DNA of 64,000 bases from an uncultured Clostridia bacterium (GTDB taxonomy: Bacteria > Bacillota > Clostridia > Lachnospirales > Anaerotignaceae). The translations under genes were made by a program, and so were the position numbers. Position 1 is the stretch's first letter. Each line of letters starts with the position of its first letter. Under the pieces are notes generated by a model, which made no database searches, was not told where the DNA came from, and saw nothing but the letters and a program-made list of their open reading frames with translations. Shown piece after piece: positions 16,337 through 24,641 of this stretch. The stretch spans positions 38,185 to 102,184 of the forward strand of contig CALWSR010000006.1 of NCBI GenBank assembly GCA_944384265.1, in the 5' to 3' direction.

Positions 16337-17024
16337 TGTTTCTCAATCTCCTTTCCAGTCTATTTACAAAATAAGTCATAATCATAACAATCATTAAGTA
16401 AATAGCCGCTACTGTCAGCAGTGGAAAATAGGCATCATAGGTACGGCTTCTGATAATATCGCCGCCCTTTGTCAAATCCTGTATGGCAATATAGCCTGAT
16501 ATTGCCGTTTCTTTCAGCAATACAATCATTTCGTTGCCAAGAGCAGGCAATACATTTTTAAAAGCCTGGGGCAATACAATATAAAACATACTTTGTATGT
16601 AATGAAATCCCAAGCTTCTTCCGGCTTCCATCTGTCCCTTGTCAATGGACATGATGCCGGAGCGGACAATTTCTGCCACATATGCTCCGGAATTGATGCC
16701 AAAAGCCAATATGGCAACCATAATTTTATTATTCATGCTTGCAAACACAATAAAATTCAGCATCAAAAGCTGAACCACGGTAGGTGTGCCACGAATCAAT
16801 GTCAAATACAGCTTGCAAATATAATTGGGAATTTTTAATTTTCCCGTCATGTCATGCGTTGCACGAATCATGGCAATCAAAAAACCAACACAGATTCCCA
16901 AAAGCACTGCAAAAAATGTAATTTGTATGGTTGTAAAAAAACCATTGACAATAAACAAATATCTGTCTTCTGTTATAAAATTTCTTGCAAAGCCATTTTG
17001 GAGCATCTCCAATATATTGCCCAT
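16326..17024 (-). CDS. Polar amino acid ABC transporter, permease
   Basis: A 232-residue membrane protein of the HisM/GlnP family. It starts with a [20 protein letters not shown] helix, has [17 protein letters not shown] and carries the EAA-like coupling loop ([22 protein letters not shown]) and [19 protein letters not shown]. It forms a homodimer with the ATPase. The gene follows the lipoprotein gene after 104 bases that contain a hairpin, a common way to lower permease relative to binding-protein expression. Confidence 0.95.
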   Translation of the reverse strand: MGNILEMLQNGFARNFITEDRYLFIVNGFFTTIQITFFAVLLGICVGFLIAMIRATHDMTGKLKIPNYICKLYLTLIRGTPTVVQLLMLNFIVFASMNNKIMVAILAFGINSGAYVAEIVRSGIMSIDKGQMEAGRSLGFHYIQSMFYIVLPQAFKNVLPALGNEMIVLLKETAISGYIAIQDLTKGGDIIRSRTYDAYFPLLTVAAIYLMIVMIMTYFVNRLERRLRNSDH

Positions 17025-17085
17025 AAAACGCCTTCCTTTCTTTTTCTATTGAAAGCATACAAAAAAAAACAGTTTTGATTATAAA

Positions 17086-17117
17086 TTTACCCACCGCAGT
17101 ATACTTTGGTGGGCAAA
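17086..17117 (-). terminator. Intercistronic hairpin between binding protein and permease
   Basis: TTTACCCACC (17086-17095) pairs with GGTGGGCAAA (17108-17117) with one mismatch. On the reverse strand the stem is followed, after about 17 bases, by a run of T residues, which suggests partial termination or 3' stabilisation after the lipoprotein gene. Confidence 0.5.
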
Positions 17118-17128
17118 TAGCATTGCTA

Positions 17129-17935
17129 TTATTCAGCTGTAATATATTTATCAACGATTTGCTGCAACTGACCGCTTTCTTTCAATTCTGCCAGTGCCGC
17201 ATTGATGCTTTCTACCAATTCTGTGTTTCCCTTTTTCACAGCAATGGCATATTCTTCTGTTGTAAATGGTTCATCCAGCACCTTTACATCTGCATTGTCT
17301 GCCGCCAATGCCTTTGCCACCTGGTCATCAATAATCACTGCATCAATTTTTCCTTGTGAAAGTGCCTGCACCGCTTCAAAGCCCTTGTTGTATCTTTCCA
17401 CTGTTTGTGTCACATCAGAAGCATAAAGGTCTCCTGTGGTGCCAAGCTGAACGCCTATCACCTTGCCCTCCACATCAGCAGGGCCGGCAATTTCTGTATT
17501 ATCTGCTTTTATAATAATTGCCTGAGATGCTGTCACATAGGTATCTGTAAAATCAACAGTTGCTTGTCTTTCTTCTGTCACTGTCATACCTGCTGCACCA
17601 ATATCTGCTTTTCCGGATAACAATGCAGGAATGATAGAATCAAAAGCCATGTCCTCCACTGCCAATTCCATTCCCATGCTTTGCGCAACTGCTCTGGCAA
17701 TTTCCACATCAATGCCCACAATCTCCTGTCCCTGATAATATTCATATGGTGGGAATTCTGCATTGGTTGCCATAATCAAAACATTTTCTTCTGTATCCTC
17801 TGGGGCAGCTTGCTCTGTCTGGGCTGCATCCTCTGTAGTGGCTGTCTGCTCTGTGGATGTACTGCAGCCGGCTGCGGTCAATGCCATTGCAGCAGCCATT
17901 GCAATAGCCAATACATTTTTCAACTGTTTTTTCAT
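17129..17935 (-). CDS. Polar amino acid ABC transporter, substrate-binding lipoprotein
   Basis: A 268-residue extracellular binding protein. The signal ends in a lipobox, LTAAGC, with the acylated Cys at residue 24. A Thr/Glu/Ala-rich linker follows, then a SBP_bac_3 fold: MATNAEFPPYEYYQGQEIVG, DMAFDSIIPALLSGKADIGA, GMTVTEERQATVDFTD and a C-terminal helical end. FPPYEY and the R in EERQ are the usual amino acid contacts. A strong promoter lies at 17986-18014. The substrate is probably a polar amino acid. Confidence 0.95.
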   Translation of the reverse strand: MKKQLKNVLAIAMAAAMALTAAGCSTSTEQTATTEDAAQTEQAAPEDTEENVLIMATNAEFPPYEYYQGQEIVGIDVEIARAVAQSMGMELAVEDMAFDSIIPALLSGKADIGAAGMTVTEERQATVDFTDTYVTASQAIIIKADNTEIAGPADVEGKVIGVQLGTTGDLYASDVTQTVERYNKGFEAVQALSQGKIDAVIIDDQVAKALAADNADVKVLDEPFTTEEYAIAVKKGNTELVESINAALAELKESGQLQQIVDKYITAE

Positions 17936-17985
17936 TGTAATAGCTCCTCCCTAAAAAATGATGATTTCTTTTTATCACAACTAGC

Positions 17986-18014
17986 ATTATACTTCTTATA
18001 TGAATATAATGCAA
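17986..18014 (-). promoter_or_regulatory. Promoter of amino acid ABC operon
   Basis: Reverse strand: TTGCAT (18009-18014), a 17-bp spacer and TATAAT (17986-17991), about 50 bases before the lipoprotein start codon. Confidence 0.7.
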
Positions 18015-18080
18015 GCATTTTTTCTGTTTTTCAAAGCATATGCTTTTCTTTTGGGCAAAATTCCATATTTTATTTTGCAG

Positions 18081-18136
18081 GTCTATGCATAAAACACTGC
18101 ATAAAACCATTTTTATGCAGTGTGCTTTATACAGAC
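18081..18136. other. Long hairpin between RpiR gene and ABC promoter
   Basis: CACTGCATAAAA (18095-18106) and TTTTATGCAGTG (18111-18122) form a 12-bp perfect stem with a CCAT loop. It is extended by ATAAA/TTTAT and an outer GTCT/AGAC after small bulges. There is no T-run at either end, so it is not a classic terminator. It may be a protein or RNA-level regulatory element. Confidence 0.5.
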
Positions 18137-18244
18137 AGTACAAAAGCCCGGATTTTTGTTTTACAAATCCCAAGCATATCAAAACAACTGGCATTTTGAT
18201 ACAGCATACTGCACAGCAATGCTTTTTGCCTGTTCTTTTTCATT

Positions 18245-19096
18245 TCAAATTCTGGTGCTATTAATAATAGAACGTACCTCTTTAAAATAATTTTGTTCAT
18301 TATCCACTTTTAGGGAATATAGTGTAAACAATATATCTACCAGCATAATTTGTGATATTGTTGCAGAAAGAGCCTCCGGTCTATACATAATCTCATCGGA
18401 TATAGAGGACAAAACCACACTGCTTTTTTTGGACAATGGGGATGTAATGTCACTGGTGATGGATATAATAGGCACATCATGTCCCTTCAATATATCCACA
18501 ATGCGCATAATATCCTTATTTCTTCCTGAGTGTGAAACCACCAAGGCACAATCCTGGCTTGTAAATCTTGAGCAGGCCAGCAGCTGTGTATGAAAATCGC
18601 TGTATACTCTGCATTCCAAGGATGTTCTGATAAATCTTTGCATTGCATTTTGTACAATGGAATAGGAACCACCCAGGCCAAACATACCACAGCATTTTGA
18701 TTTAGATAATATATCAATGGCTTTTATAAGCACCTTCTCATCCAAAACAGAAAGGGTAGCCATCAAAGAGGATATGCCGCTTTTAAATATGGCTTTGGAT
18801 ATGGATAACAGACTGGAATCGGCTTCGTTTTCAATGGGAAAAAAATAAGAATCCTTGTTTATGCCTGATGGTGCTATCATATCTACTCTTAAATCCTGAA
18901 AATTTTTATAACCTATTTTTTTTGTAAATCTGGAAATTGCCGAAATGGAAACACCTATATCCTTTGCCAGTTCTTTAATAGAAATATTTTCCAATGCGAA
19001 TTCATTATTTAACAAATAATTGGCAACCTTTTTTTCTGTATTGCTCATGCCATATAAGTTATTTTTTATTTTGCTGACTAATTCAATATTCATCAA
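18245..19096 (-). CDS. MurR/RpiR-family regulator (HTH plus SIS domain)
   Basis: A 283-residue regulator. The N-terminal HTH_6 domain spans about 1-77 (NTEKKVANYLLNNEFALENI, SIKELAKDIGVSISAISRFT, KKIGYKNFQDLRVDM). A SIS sugar-phosphate-binding domain spans about 110-250 (MFGLGGSYSIVQNAMQRFIR, ALVVSHSGRNKDIMRIVDIL, IISITSDITSPLSKKSSVVL). Family members sense phosphosugars. It lies downstream of the PTS/KDPG operon on the same strand, separated by a terminator and an inverted repeat, and is the most likely regulator of that operon. Confidence 0.93.
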   Translation of the reverse strand: MMNIELVSKIKNNLYGMSNTEKKVANYLLNNEFALENISIKELAKDIGVSISAISRFTKKIGYKNFQDLRVDMIAPSGINKDSYFFPIENEADSSLLSISKAIFKSGISSLMATLSVLDEKVLIKAIDILSKSKCCGMFGLGGSYSIVQNAMQRFIRTSLECRVYSDFHTQLLACSRFTSQDCALVVSHSGRNKDIMRIVDILKGHDVPIISITSDITSPLSKKSSVVLSSISDEIMYRPEALSATISQIMLVDILFTLYSLKVDNEQNYFKEVRSIINSTRI

Positions 19097-19239
19097 ATAT
19101 CTTCCTTATTTGTATCTTTTTTCTCAATTTTGCTTTTTTCACCCAATTTTTGTTTTTTGATAGTAAAAAGCATGACATCATGCCAAATGATTACAATAAA
19201 AAATTTCCTATTGTATAATACTATTTTATTGCTTTTATA

Positions 19240-19299
19240 CCGGCTGTCAACACATAAATCAGCAAAATTTTATGGATTTTGCATTCCTTTGACAGCCGG
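19240..19299. other. Large imperfect inverted repeat upstream of RpiR gene
   Basis: CCGGCTGTCAA (19240-19250) and TTGACAGCCGG (19289-19299) are perfect complements, and GCAAAAT and ATTTTGC form an inner stem. It is about 145 bases before the RpiR start codon. It could be a terminator-like fold, a regulatory leader or the ends of a lost mobile element. Confidence 0.45.
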
Positions 19300-19326
19300 A
19301 TGGCTTAGAGAAAATTTGAAAAGCAG

Positions 19327-19368
19327 CAGGCCTTTTCATGTGGAAAAGGACATGAAAAAAGCCCCTGC
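19327..19368 (-). terminator. Probable terminator of the sugar-acid PTS operon
   Basis: TTTTCATGT (19333-19341) pairs with ACATGAAAA (19350-19358), extended by GCAGG/CCTGC at the base, about 100 bases after the last operon gene. The rest of the 19097-19469 gap holds the inverted repeat above and no gene. Confidence 0.5.
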
Positions 19369-19469
19369 ATATTGATTGAAAGCCTCAAAAAATTTTCTCC
19401 CTTGCCCATAAAGCTTTTTATACTATTACAATAGGCAATCCTTCATTTCATTCATTTATTTTTTTTATA

Positions 19470-20447
19470 TTATTTTGTAACGGCACAAACAGGCTCTTGC
19501 TTTGCAGCCAATCTTTCCACATCACCCACGCATTTTTCACCCATACCCTTTAAGCATTCATATGTATATGCAGAAATATGAGGGGTAATAAAGCAGTTGT
19601 CATACTGAAAGAAAGGATGGGTATTATGGGCAGGCTCCTTGTGCATAACATCCATAGCCAGTGCTTTTATGGTGCCGTTTTCCAACGCTTTGCAGGTGGC
19701 CTTTTCCTCCAGCAGGTCAGCACGGGCATTGTTAACAATATAAACACCCTTTTTCATCATTTCATATTGTTTTTGACCAATCATATGCAATGATGTTTCA
19801 TTCAAGGAAGCATTTAAGGATATGATATCTGCATTTTTCAATAATGTTTCCAAATCTGTGTATAAAATCCCGTGCTTTTGGCTCCACTGCCTGTCCGGAT
19901 TGGGGTCATAGGCATACACTGTTGTATGAAAGCCATGCTTTAAAATCTCTGCAACACGGCTGCCAATGTTGCCGCAGCCAATGACGCCAACGGTTTTTCC
20001 TGTGATGCCATTGCCTACAAATGCGGCTCTTTCTGCCCATCGGTTTTCCTTTGCCGCTGCTTGGGAAATGCTCACCTGTCTCATGGCATTGATTAAAATT
20101 GCAACGGCTCCCTCTGCCACTGCATCCCTTTCCACCAGGGGCGGAACTATGGTTACTAATGTGTTGCAGGACTGGGCCGCTTCCACGTCAATATTATTAT
20201 AGCCTATGCCGTGACGGGAAATCAATAACAAATCTTTTTTATGCTCAAAAAATTCCTTGTCAAAAAAGGGTGTTACACTGGATATTAAAATATTAAACTG
20301 CTTCATTCTTTCTGCCAGCTCTTTTCCTCTCATATCGCCTGCAACCTTTACAAATTCAATGGTGCCGATTTTTTTTAATCTTTCCAGCAATTCGGGAAAA
20401 TTTTTTCCAAAGCTGCTGGAATTGACAATGCCAATGCTGTATTGCAT
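19470..20447 (-). CDS. D-isomer-specific 2-hydroxyacid dehydrogenase
   Basis: A 325-residue NAD(P)-dependent dehydrogenase. Landmarks are LLISRHGIGYNNIDVEAA, the Rossmann loop KTVGVIGCGNIGSRVAEILK, YAYDPNPDRQW with an acidic residue consistent with NAD, MKKGVYIVNNARADLLEE and the catalytic His in CFITPHISAYTYEC. It reduces a 2-keto acid or oxidises a D-2-hydroxy acid. In this operon, with a PTS, 6-phosphogluconate dehydrogenase and KDPG aldolase, a likely substrate is a 2-keto-aldonate (or its 6-phosphate), by analogy with 2-ketogluconate pathways; that is inference. It is the last gene of the operon, 15 bases after the M28-like gene. Confidence 0.88.
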   Translation of the reverse strand: MQYSIGIVNSSSFGKNFPELLERLKKIGTIEFVKVAGDMRGKELAERMKQFNILISSVTPFFDKEFFEHKKDLLLISRHGIGYNNIDVEAAQSCNTLVTIVPPLVERDAVAEGAVAILINAMRQVSISQAAAKENRWAERAAFVGNGITGKTVGVIGCGNIGSRVAEILKHGFHTTVYAYDPNPDRQWSQKHGILYTDLETLLKNADIISLNASLNETSLHMIGQKQYEMMKKGVYIVNNARADLLEEKATCKALENGTIKALAMDVMHKEPAHNTHPFFQYDNCFITPHISAYTYECLKGMGEKCVGDVERLAAKQEPVCAVTK

Positions 20448-20462
20448 AAAAAACCATCCCCC

Positions 20463-21407
20463 TTATGTTTTTAAAATTTGTTTTAATATTTTGTTCAGTT
20501 CTCCAACAATTTCATTGTTTTGTTGCTCAAATGCTTCAAAGCTGTCATATTTTACAGGCTCTATTTGAATCTCTTCCCCCATAAAAACACCTCTTGTCAA
20601 TAATATGCTGCCATATCTGCTGTATTTTTTTATCATATCCCTTCTGTGGGGAGAAGGATATTTTATATCAGAGAGTACATTGATTTCTCCCTTTGCTCCC
20701 ACACAGTCCAAATAGATTTTTATTTTTTTGTTTTTAGGCAAATATTTTTCAAGTATTTTTATGCCTATTTCAGAGCTTGTTCCCTCATCTATAAAAGCAA
20801 AGCAAATCCTTTGTTTTTTTGCTTCCTCCAGCTGGTCAATCAAAGACAGCATGGCTATGATGCTTGAAGAATTTCTCACAATGTTGTTTGTGTTGGCTAT
20901 GCCATATTTTAAGCCGTTGATGCAGCCAAATGCCGCCAGAAGCAGCAATACAAATGCCAGCCCCCATATGCTGAAAATGCCATTTTTGACTATATTGGCA
21001 TGGATGAAATTTACAAAAACAAATACTGAAATGAAAATAATCATCATCCCCAGCAAAAAGCTGAATATCATATTTTTTTTGTCATAATTGCTTTGAAATG
21101 CAAACAATGTATTGGAAAAAAAACGCTTCATGGGTGTATCATAATAGGTATAAATCAAAATATCTGAATGGATGGTATCCCCGGCATATAAATTATAGTA
21201 TGTTTTTTTTCCAAAGCCTCTGCCGGAAAGCGTAGTTTGGCTGACCTCTGTTTGATATCCCATATTTTCCAGCTCTTTTTTGGCTCTTGTGATAAATTTC
21301 AATTTTTGTTTTTCTGTAAAACGCTTTCCCAATAGAATGCCATATGATAAAAACCAATCCTTGCTTTTTTGCTCCATAAAACCACCACTTTTTAAACCCT
21401 TTATCAT
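20463..21407 (-). CDS. M28-like peptidase-fold membrane protein, catalytically degenerate
   Basis: A 314-residue protein with two membrane helices (about 113-136 and 143-161) inserted in what looks like an M28 aminopeptidase scaffold: SDILIYTYYDTP near 81-92 (HYDT motif with the His missing), NNIVRNSSSIIAMLSL, ICFAFIDEGTSSEIG (Glu region) and IYLDCVGAKGEI (Asp region). The first metal-binding His is absent, so activity is doubtful. The ATG overlaps the stop of the HAD gene (ATGA), so this start is supported and the gene is coupled to the operon. Its role in a sugar operon is unclear. Confidence 0.6.
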   Translation of the reverse strand: MIKGLKSGGFMEQKSKDWFLSYGILLGKRFTEKQKLKFITRAKKELENMGYQTEVSQTTLSGRGFGKKTYYNLYAGDTIHSDILIYTYYDTPMKRFFSNTLFAFQSNYDKKNMIFSFLLGMMIIFISVFVFVNFIHANIVKNGIFSIWGLAFVLLLLAAFGCINGLKYGIANTNNIVRNSSSIIAMLSLIDQLEEAKKQRICFAFIDEGTSSEIGIKILEKYLPKNKKIKIYLDCVGAKGEINVLSDIKYPSPHRRDMIKKYSRYGSILLTRGVFMGEEIQIEPVKYDSFEAFEQQNNEIVGELNKILKQILKT

Positions 21408-22048
21408 ATCAGCTCCAATACCTTTGACAAGTCCTCGGCTCTTTGACAGCCTGCTATTTTGTTTTCATCTATATCAAAGCTTCTATCCGGTATCAAAAAG
21501 GTATGGATACCGGATTTTGCCGCCGCTGTATATCCTGTCAAGGAGTCTTCAAATGCCACTGCCTGATTGGGCCTGCAATTTGACAGCTCCAAAATATGGA
21601 TATAGGGAACGGGGCTGGGCTTTGTTTCTTTGACATCTGATGCTGTGACAGCATAATTTATTTTATCCTTCCAGCCAAAATATTCCAATATGGCTGTCAC
21701 TCTGTTTTTTGGCGAAGAAGTCACCAGGCCGGTCATATAGCCATGCTCTCTCAGCTTTGTCAAGGCCTCTGAGGCAAATTTTTTTTGCAGTATCTGTCCG
21801 TTTTTTAATGCTTGTGCAATAAAAGCTTCTCTGATTTCATAAGCTTTGTGATATATTTCTATATTATGATGTATTTTTACCACATCCTCTGCTGCTGCAG
21901 CTGCACTTTTTCCCCTCCAGCTGTCAAATATCTCCTCCGGCATGGGTGCCTGCAGCCTTTCAAAGGCAGATTGCCATGCTTTTTTGTAAATCCTTTCCGA
22001 ATCTATCAGCAATCCGTCCAAATCAAACAGAAATATATCATACCTCAT
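21404..22048 (-). CDS. HAD-family hydrolase, beta-phosphoglucomutase-like
   Basis: A 214-residue HAD phosphatase. Motif I is DLDGLLIDSE with the nucleophilic Asp and acid/base Asp; motif II is LVTSSP; a Lys lies in VKETKPSPVPY; motif III is VAFEDSLTGYTAA. The helical cap lies between motifs I and II (subclass I). It likely removes phosphate from, or isomerises, a sugar phosphate arising from the PTS substrate. It overlaps the KDPG aldolase gene by 11 bases upstream and the M28-like gene by 4 downstream. Confidence 0.9.
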   Translation of the reverse strand: MRYDIFLFDLDGLLIDSERIYKKAWQSAFERLQAPMPEEIFDSWRGKSAAAAAEDVVKIHHNIEIYHKAYEIREAFIAQALKNGQILQKKFASEALTKLREHGYMTGLVTSSPKNRVTAILEYFGWKDKINYAVTASDVKETKPSPVPYIHILELSNCRPNQAVAFEDSLTGYTAAAKSGIHTFLIPDRSFDIDENKIAGCQRAEDLSKVLELI

Positions 22049-22688
22049 TTTTAAACTCCTCTACCAATGCCACAAACCTTTGGGCTTCTTTTTTCACAGC
22101 CTCAAAATCATTTGTGGCTGCCCCCTTTGTCAAGCTGCTGCCTGTACCCACAGCAATGGCGCCATTACGCAGCCACTGCTTCACATTTTCACAGCTTACC
22201 CCGCCTGTGGGCATAAAATCAGCTTGGGGAAGCGGCCCTTTAAATGACTGAATCCCCTTTGGACCATATACATCTGCGGGAAACAATTTAATCACCTCTG
22301 CACCATATTTTAGTGCCTCAACCATATCCTTTACAGTGGTTGCACCGGGAAAACAGGGTATTTTGTAGCTGTTGCACAGCTTCATCACTTCAATGTCCAA
22401 ATGAGGGGACACTACAAACTTGGCCCCGGCCAATATGGCCAGTCTTGCCGAAACCGTATCCAGACAGGTGCCGGCACCGATTACAATATCCTGCTGCTGC
22501 TCATATTTTTTGCTTAATTGTGCAATCACCAAATCCGCATTGGGAATGGTAAATGTAATTTCCATAAAATGAATGCCGCCTGCGTATACAGCATCTACTA
22601 TTTTGATGACCTCCTCTTGAGAATTTCCTCTGATTACCGCAACCAGCTTTTCTTCTTTTAATTTCAGCATCAGTAAATTTTTATCCAT
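22038..22688 (-). CDS. eda: KDPG/KHG aldolase
   Basis: A 216-residue class I aldolase that splits 2-keto-3-deoxy-6-phosphogluconate to pyruvate and glyceraldehyde 3-phosphate (Entner-Doudoroff), or 4-hydroxy-2-oxoglutarate. Landmarks are LVAVIRGNSQEEVIK, HFMEITFTIPNAD with the catalytic Glu, IGAGTCLDTVSA, the FVVSPHLD loop, the Schiff-base Lys in GAEVIKLFPADVYGP and MPTGGVSCENV. No 6-phosphogluconate dehydratase (edd) is visible in the window. It overlaps the HAD gene and lies 25 bases after a hydroxyacid dehydrogenase gene. Confidence 0.93.
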   Translation of the reverse strand: MDKNLLMLKLKEEKLVAVIRGNSQEEVIKIVDAVYAGGIHFMEITFTIPNADLVIAQLSKKYEQQQDIVIGAGTCLDTVSARLAILAGAKFVVSPHLDIEVMKLCNSYKIPCFPGATTVKDMVEALKYGAEVIKLFPADVYGPKGIQSFKGPLPQADFMPTGGVSCENVKQWLRNGAIAVGTGSSLTKGAATNDFEAVKKEAQRFVALVEEFKNEV

Positions 22689-22713
22689 GGCTGCTGCTCT
22701 TCCTTTCCAAAAA

Positions 22714-23646
22714 TTATATTTTGTTTAATTGGGCAATGATATTGTCCGTGGCCATTTCACTCATTTTGATGGTTGCCCCTTCTGTGGAGGCAGCAGTGTG
22801 AGAACCCACTATCACATTGGGCAGGCCCAAAAGCTTTGCATCCTCAGGAGGCTCCTGTTCAAACACATCCAAGCCAGCACCGTATATTTTATTTTCTTTT
22901 AATAAATGGTACAGACACCCTTCATCAATCAGTCCGCCTCTTGCTGTGTTTATGATAATCAAATTCCTTTTGGCATATTTCAAATTATTTTTATGCAGTA
23001 TATGCCTTGTTTCGTTGTTCAAAGGCAGATGCAATGATATAAAGTCACATTCTTTTATAATGGTATCTATATCTGTAAATTTTATGTGATTTTCATTTAT
23101 GTAAGCCTCATCCTGATATATGTCAAATCCATATACCTCCATATCAAAGCCCTTCGCCCTTTTTACAACCCCCTTGCCGATTGCGCCTAATCCAATGACG
23201 CCTATTTTTTTTCCAAAAATATCCAATGCCTCTTTTTTTGTCCAGTCATTATGATGGCAGCCATGGTCTATTTCAACCACTCTTCTTGCCACAGCACACA
23301 GCAGTGTCATGGCATAGTCTGCAACAGCACCGGCATTTGCTCCCACTGTTGTGGTAACTGCAATGTTCCTGCTTTTGGCATATTCACAGTCTATATTATC
23401 TATACCCACGCCATATTTTGAAATAACCTTCAGTCGATTGGCCTGTGAAAGCACATTGGCATTCATCACATCCACACCCAGTATCACACCGTCTGCATCC
23501 TTTATCTGTTCTATCATTTGTGCCTCGTTCATAATGCTGCCATAAGGATTGAATACAGCATGGATTCCATTGTCATGCAATTTTTTCACAAGGGCCTCCT
23601 TGTTGTGCTTACCATAGGAACGAGGCGTTATGAGTACTTTTTTCAT
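22714..23646 (-). CDS. D-3-phosphoglycerate dehydrogenase-like 2-hydroxyacid dehydrogenase
   Basis: A 310-residue D-2-hydroxyacid dehydrogenase without the C-terminal ACT domain of full SerA. Landmarks are VISKYGVGIDNIDCEYAKSR, KKIGVIGLGAIGKGVVKRAK, NLIIINTARGGLIDE, AGLDVFEQEPP and the catalytic His in VIVGSHTAASTEGAT. A second enzyme of this kind ends the operon. One may be a 2-keto-6-phosphogluconate reductase giving 6-phosphogluconate for the neighbouring dehydrogenase; which substrate each uses is not visible. The start overlaps the EIIA stop by one base. Confidence 0.88.
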   Translation of the reverse strand: MKKVLITPRSYGKHNKEALVKKLHDNGIHAVFNPYGSIMNEAQMIEQIKDADGVILGVDVMNANVLSQANRLKVISKYGVGIDNIDCEYAKSRNIAVTTTVGANAGAVADYAMTLLCAVARRVVEIDHGCHHNDWTKKEALDIFGKKIGVIGLGAIGKGVVKRAKGFDMEVYGFDIYQDEAYINENHIKFTDIDTIIKECDFISLHLPLNNETRHILHKNNLKYAKRNLIIINTARGGLIDEGCLYHLLKENKIYGAGLDVFEQEPPEDAKLLGLPNVIVGSHTAASTEGATIKMSEMATDNIIAQLNKI

Positions 23647-24074
23647 CAGTAATCGTCATCTCCCTCCTCTGCCACCATAACAGGCTCGGCAATGCTTTCT
23701 TTTCCACTGGCCTTTACTGCTTCAAAAACCTCCTCCAAATTGGACATCATTCTGTTTGAGCAGGCCTCCAAAAGCATGGCCAGATTCGCACCGGATATGA
23801 TTTTTGACTGTATCCCTTCAGCCTCCAGCTTTTTAGCCACCTTTTGCGCCGCATTAAAAGGAGAGGCCCCAAACAAATCTGCCAATATCAAAACACCATC
23901 GCCCTGCTGAAGTGTCTTGATTTTGTTTTCCATATTTTTTTCAAAAATTTCATAGTCCTCTCCTCTGTTCAATGAAACAAAGTCCACTGCCTCCATGCTT
24001 CCCATCACCATATCCAAGCTGTCCAGCATACCTTCAGCCATTTGACCATGTGTAACAACTAAAATACCTATCAT
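23646..24074 (-). CDS. PTS mannose-family EIIA component
   Basis: The cytosolic phosphocarrier of a mannose/fructose/sorbose-type PTS. It accepts phosphate from HPr on the His in ILVVTHGQMAEGM (about residue 9) and passes it to EIIB. Other landmarks are GVLILADLFGASPFNAA and ISGANLAMLLEA. The frame opens at 24116 with a start that overlaps EIIB, but GAGGTG lies before the ATG at 24074 and the protein then begins exactly at the first strand, so I use 24074. It ends in an acidic EEGDDDY tail resembling that of EIIC. Confidence 0.92.
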   Translation of the reverse strand: MIGILVVTHGQMAEGMLDSLDMVMGSMEAVDFVSLNRGEDYEIFEKNMENKIKTLQQGDGVLILADLFGASPFNAAQKVAKKLEAEGIQSKIISGANLAMLLEACSNRMMSNLEEVFEAVKASGKESIAEPVMVAEEGDDDY

Positions 24075-24087
24075 ATTTGATGACACC

Positions 24088-24588
24088 TCAGCTTCCTCTG
24101 ACAATTTTTGCCGCATCCTTTAATGACACCTTTGTGCTGGAAGGCACATCCTGAAAATAAATTTCTACACCATATTTTTCATGCAGCCTTTCCAATATGC
24201 ATAATTGCTCTTCATTGATTGAAACTGCCTTAATGACAGATGTCAAGCCGGGCTTATATGGAATACCGCCCAAATTCAGCTCCTTAATCGGCACTCCCCC
24301 TTCAATGATGGAGGCCATTACCTCAATGCTTTTTGTCAGCAATATCACATTAAAATTGTCATACTGGCGGTCATTCCAATAGCGCACTGCCCCATCCTCT
24401 TTTAATACTCTTACCTTTAAACCGGTTCTTGTGCCTGCGCCCAAAATAATATTTTTTGTAAAATCATCATTTGCAGAAGGATTGTCTGCCACAAATATTG
24501 CAGTTGCTCCTGCTGATTTTGAAAGATTTGTCATAACCTGTCCATGAATCAAACGTGCATCTACTCTGGCCAATACCACTTTACCCAT
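24088..24588 (-). CDS. PTS mannose-family EIIB component
   Basis: A 166-residue sorbose/mannose-type EIIB. The phosphorylated His is in RVDARLIHGQVMTN (about residue 15). Further landmarks are FVADNPSANDDFTKNI, LLTKSIEVMASIIEGG, LNLGGIPYKPG and the C-terminal YFQDVPSSTKVSLKD. It takes phosphate from EIIA and gives it to the incoming sugar in the EIIC/EIID channel. Gene order is C, D, B, A. Confidence 0.95.
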   Translation of the reverse strand: MGKVVLARVDARLIHGQVMTNLSKSAGATAIFVADNPSANDDFTKNIILGAGTRTGLKVRVLKEDGAVRYWNDRQYDNFNVILLTKSIEVMASIIEGGVPIKELNLGGIPYKPGLTSVIKAVSINEEQLCILERLHEKYGVEIYFQDVPSSTKVSLKDAAKIVRGS

Positions 24589-24641
24589 ATATCCATCTAT
24601 CCTTTCGCCTATTTTTTCTATCTCACTTCATGCTTTTTTCA

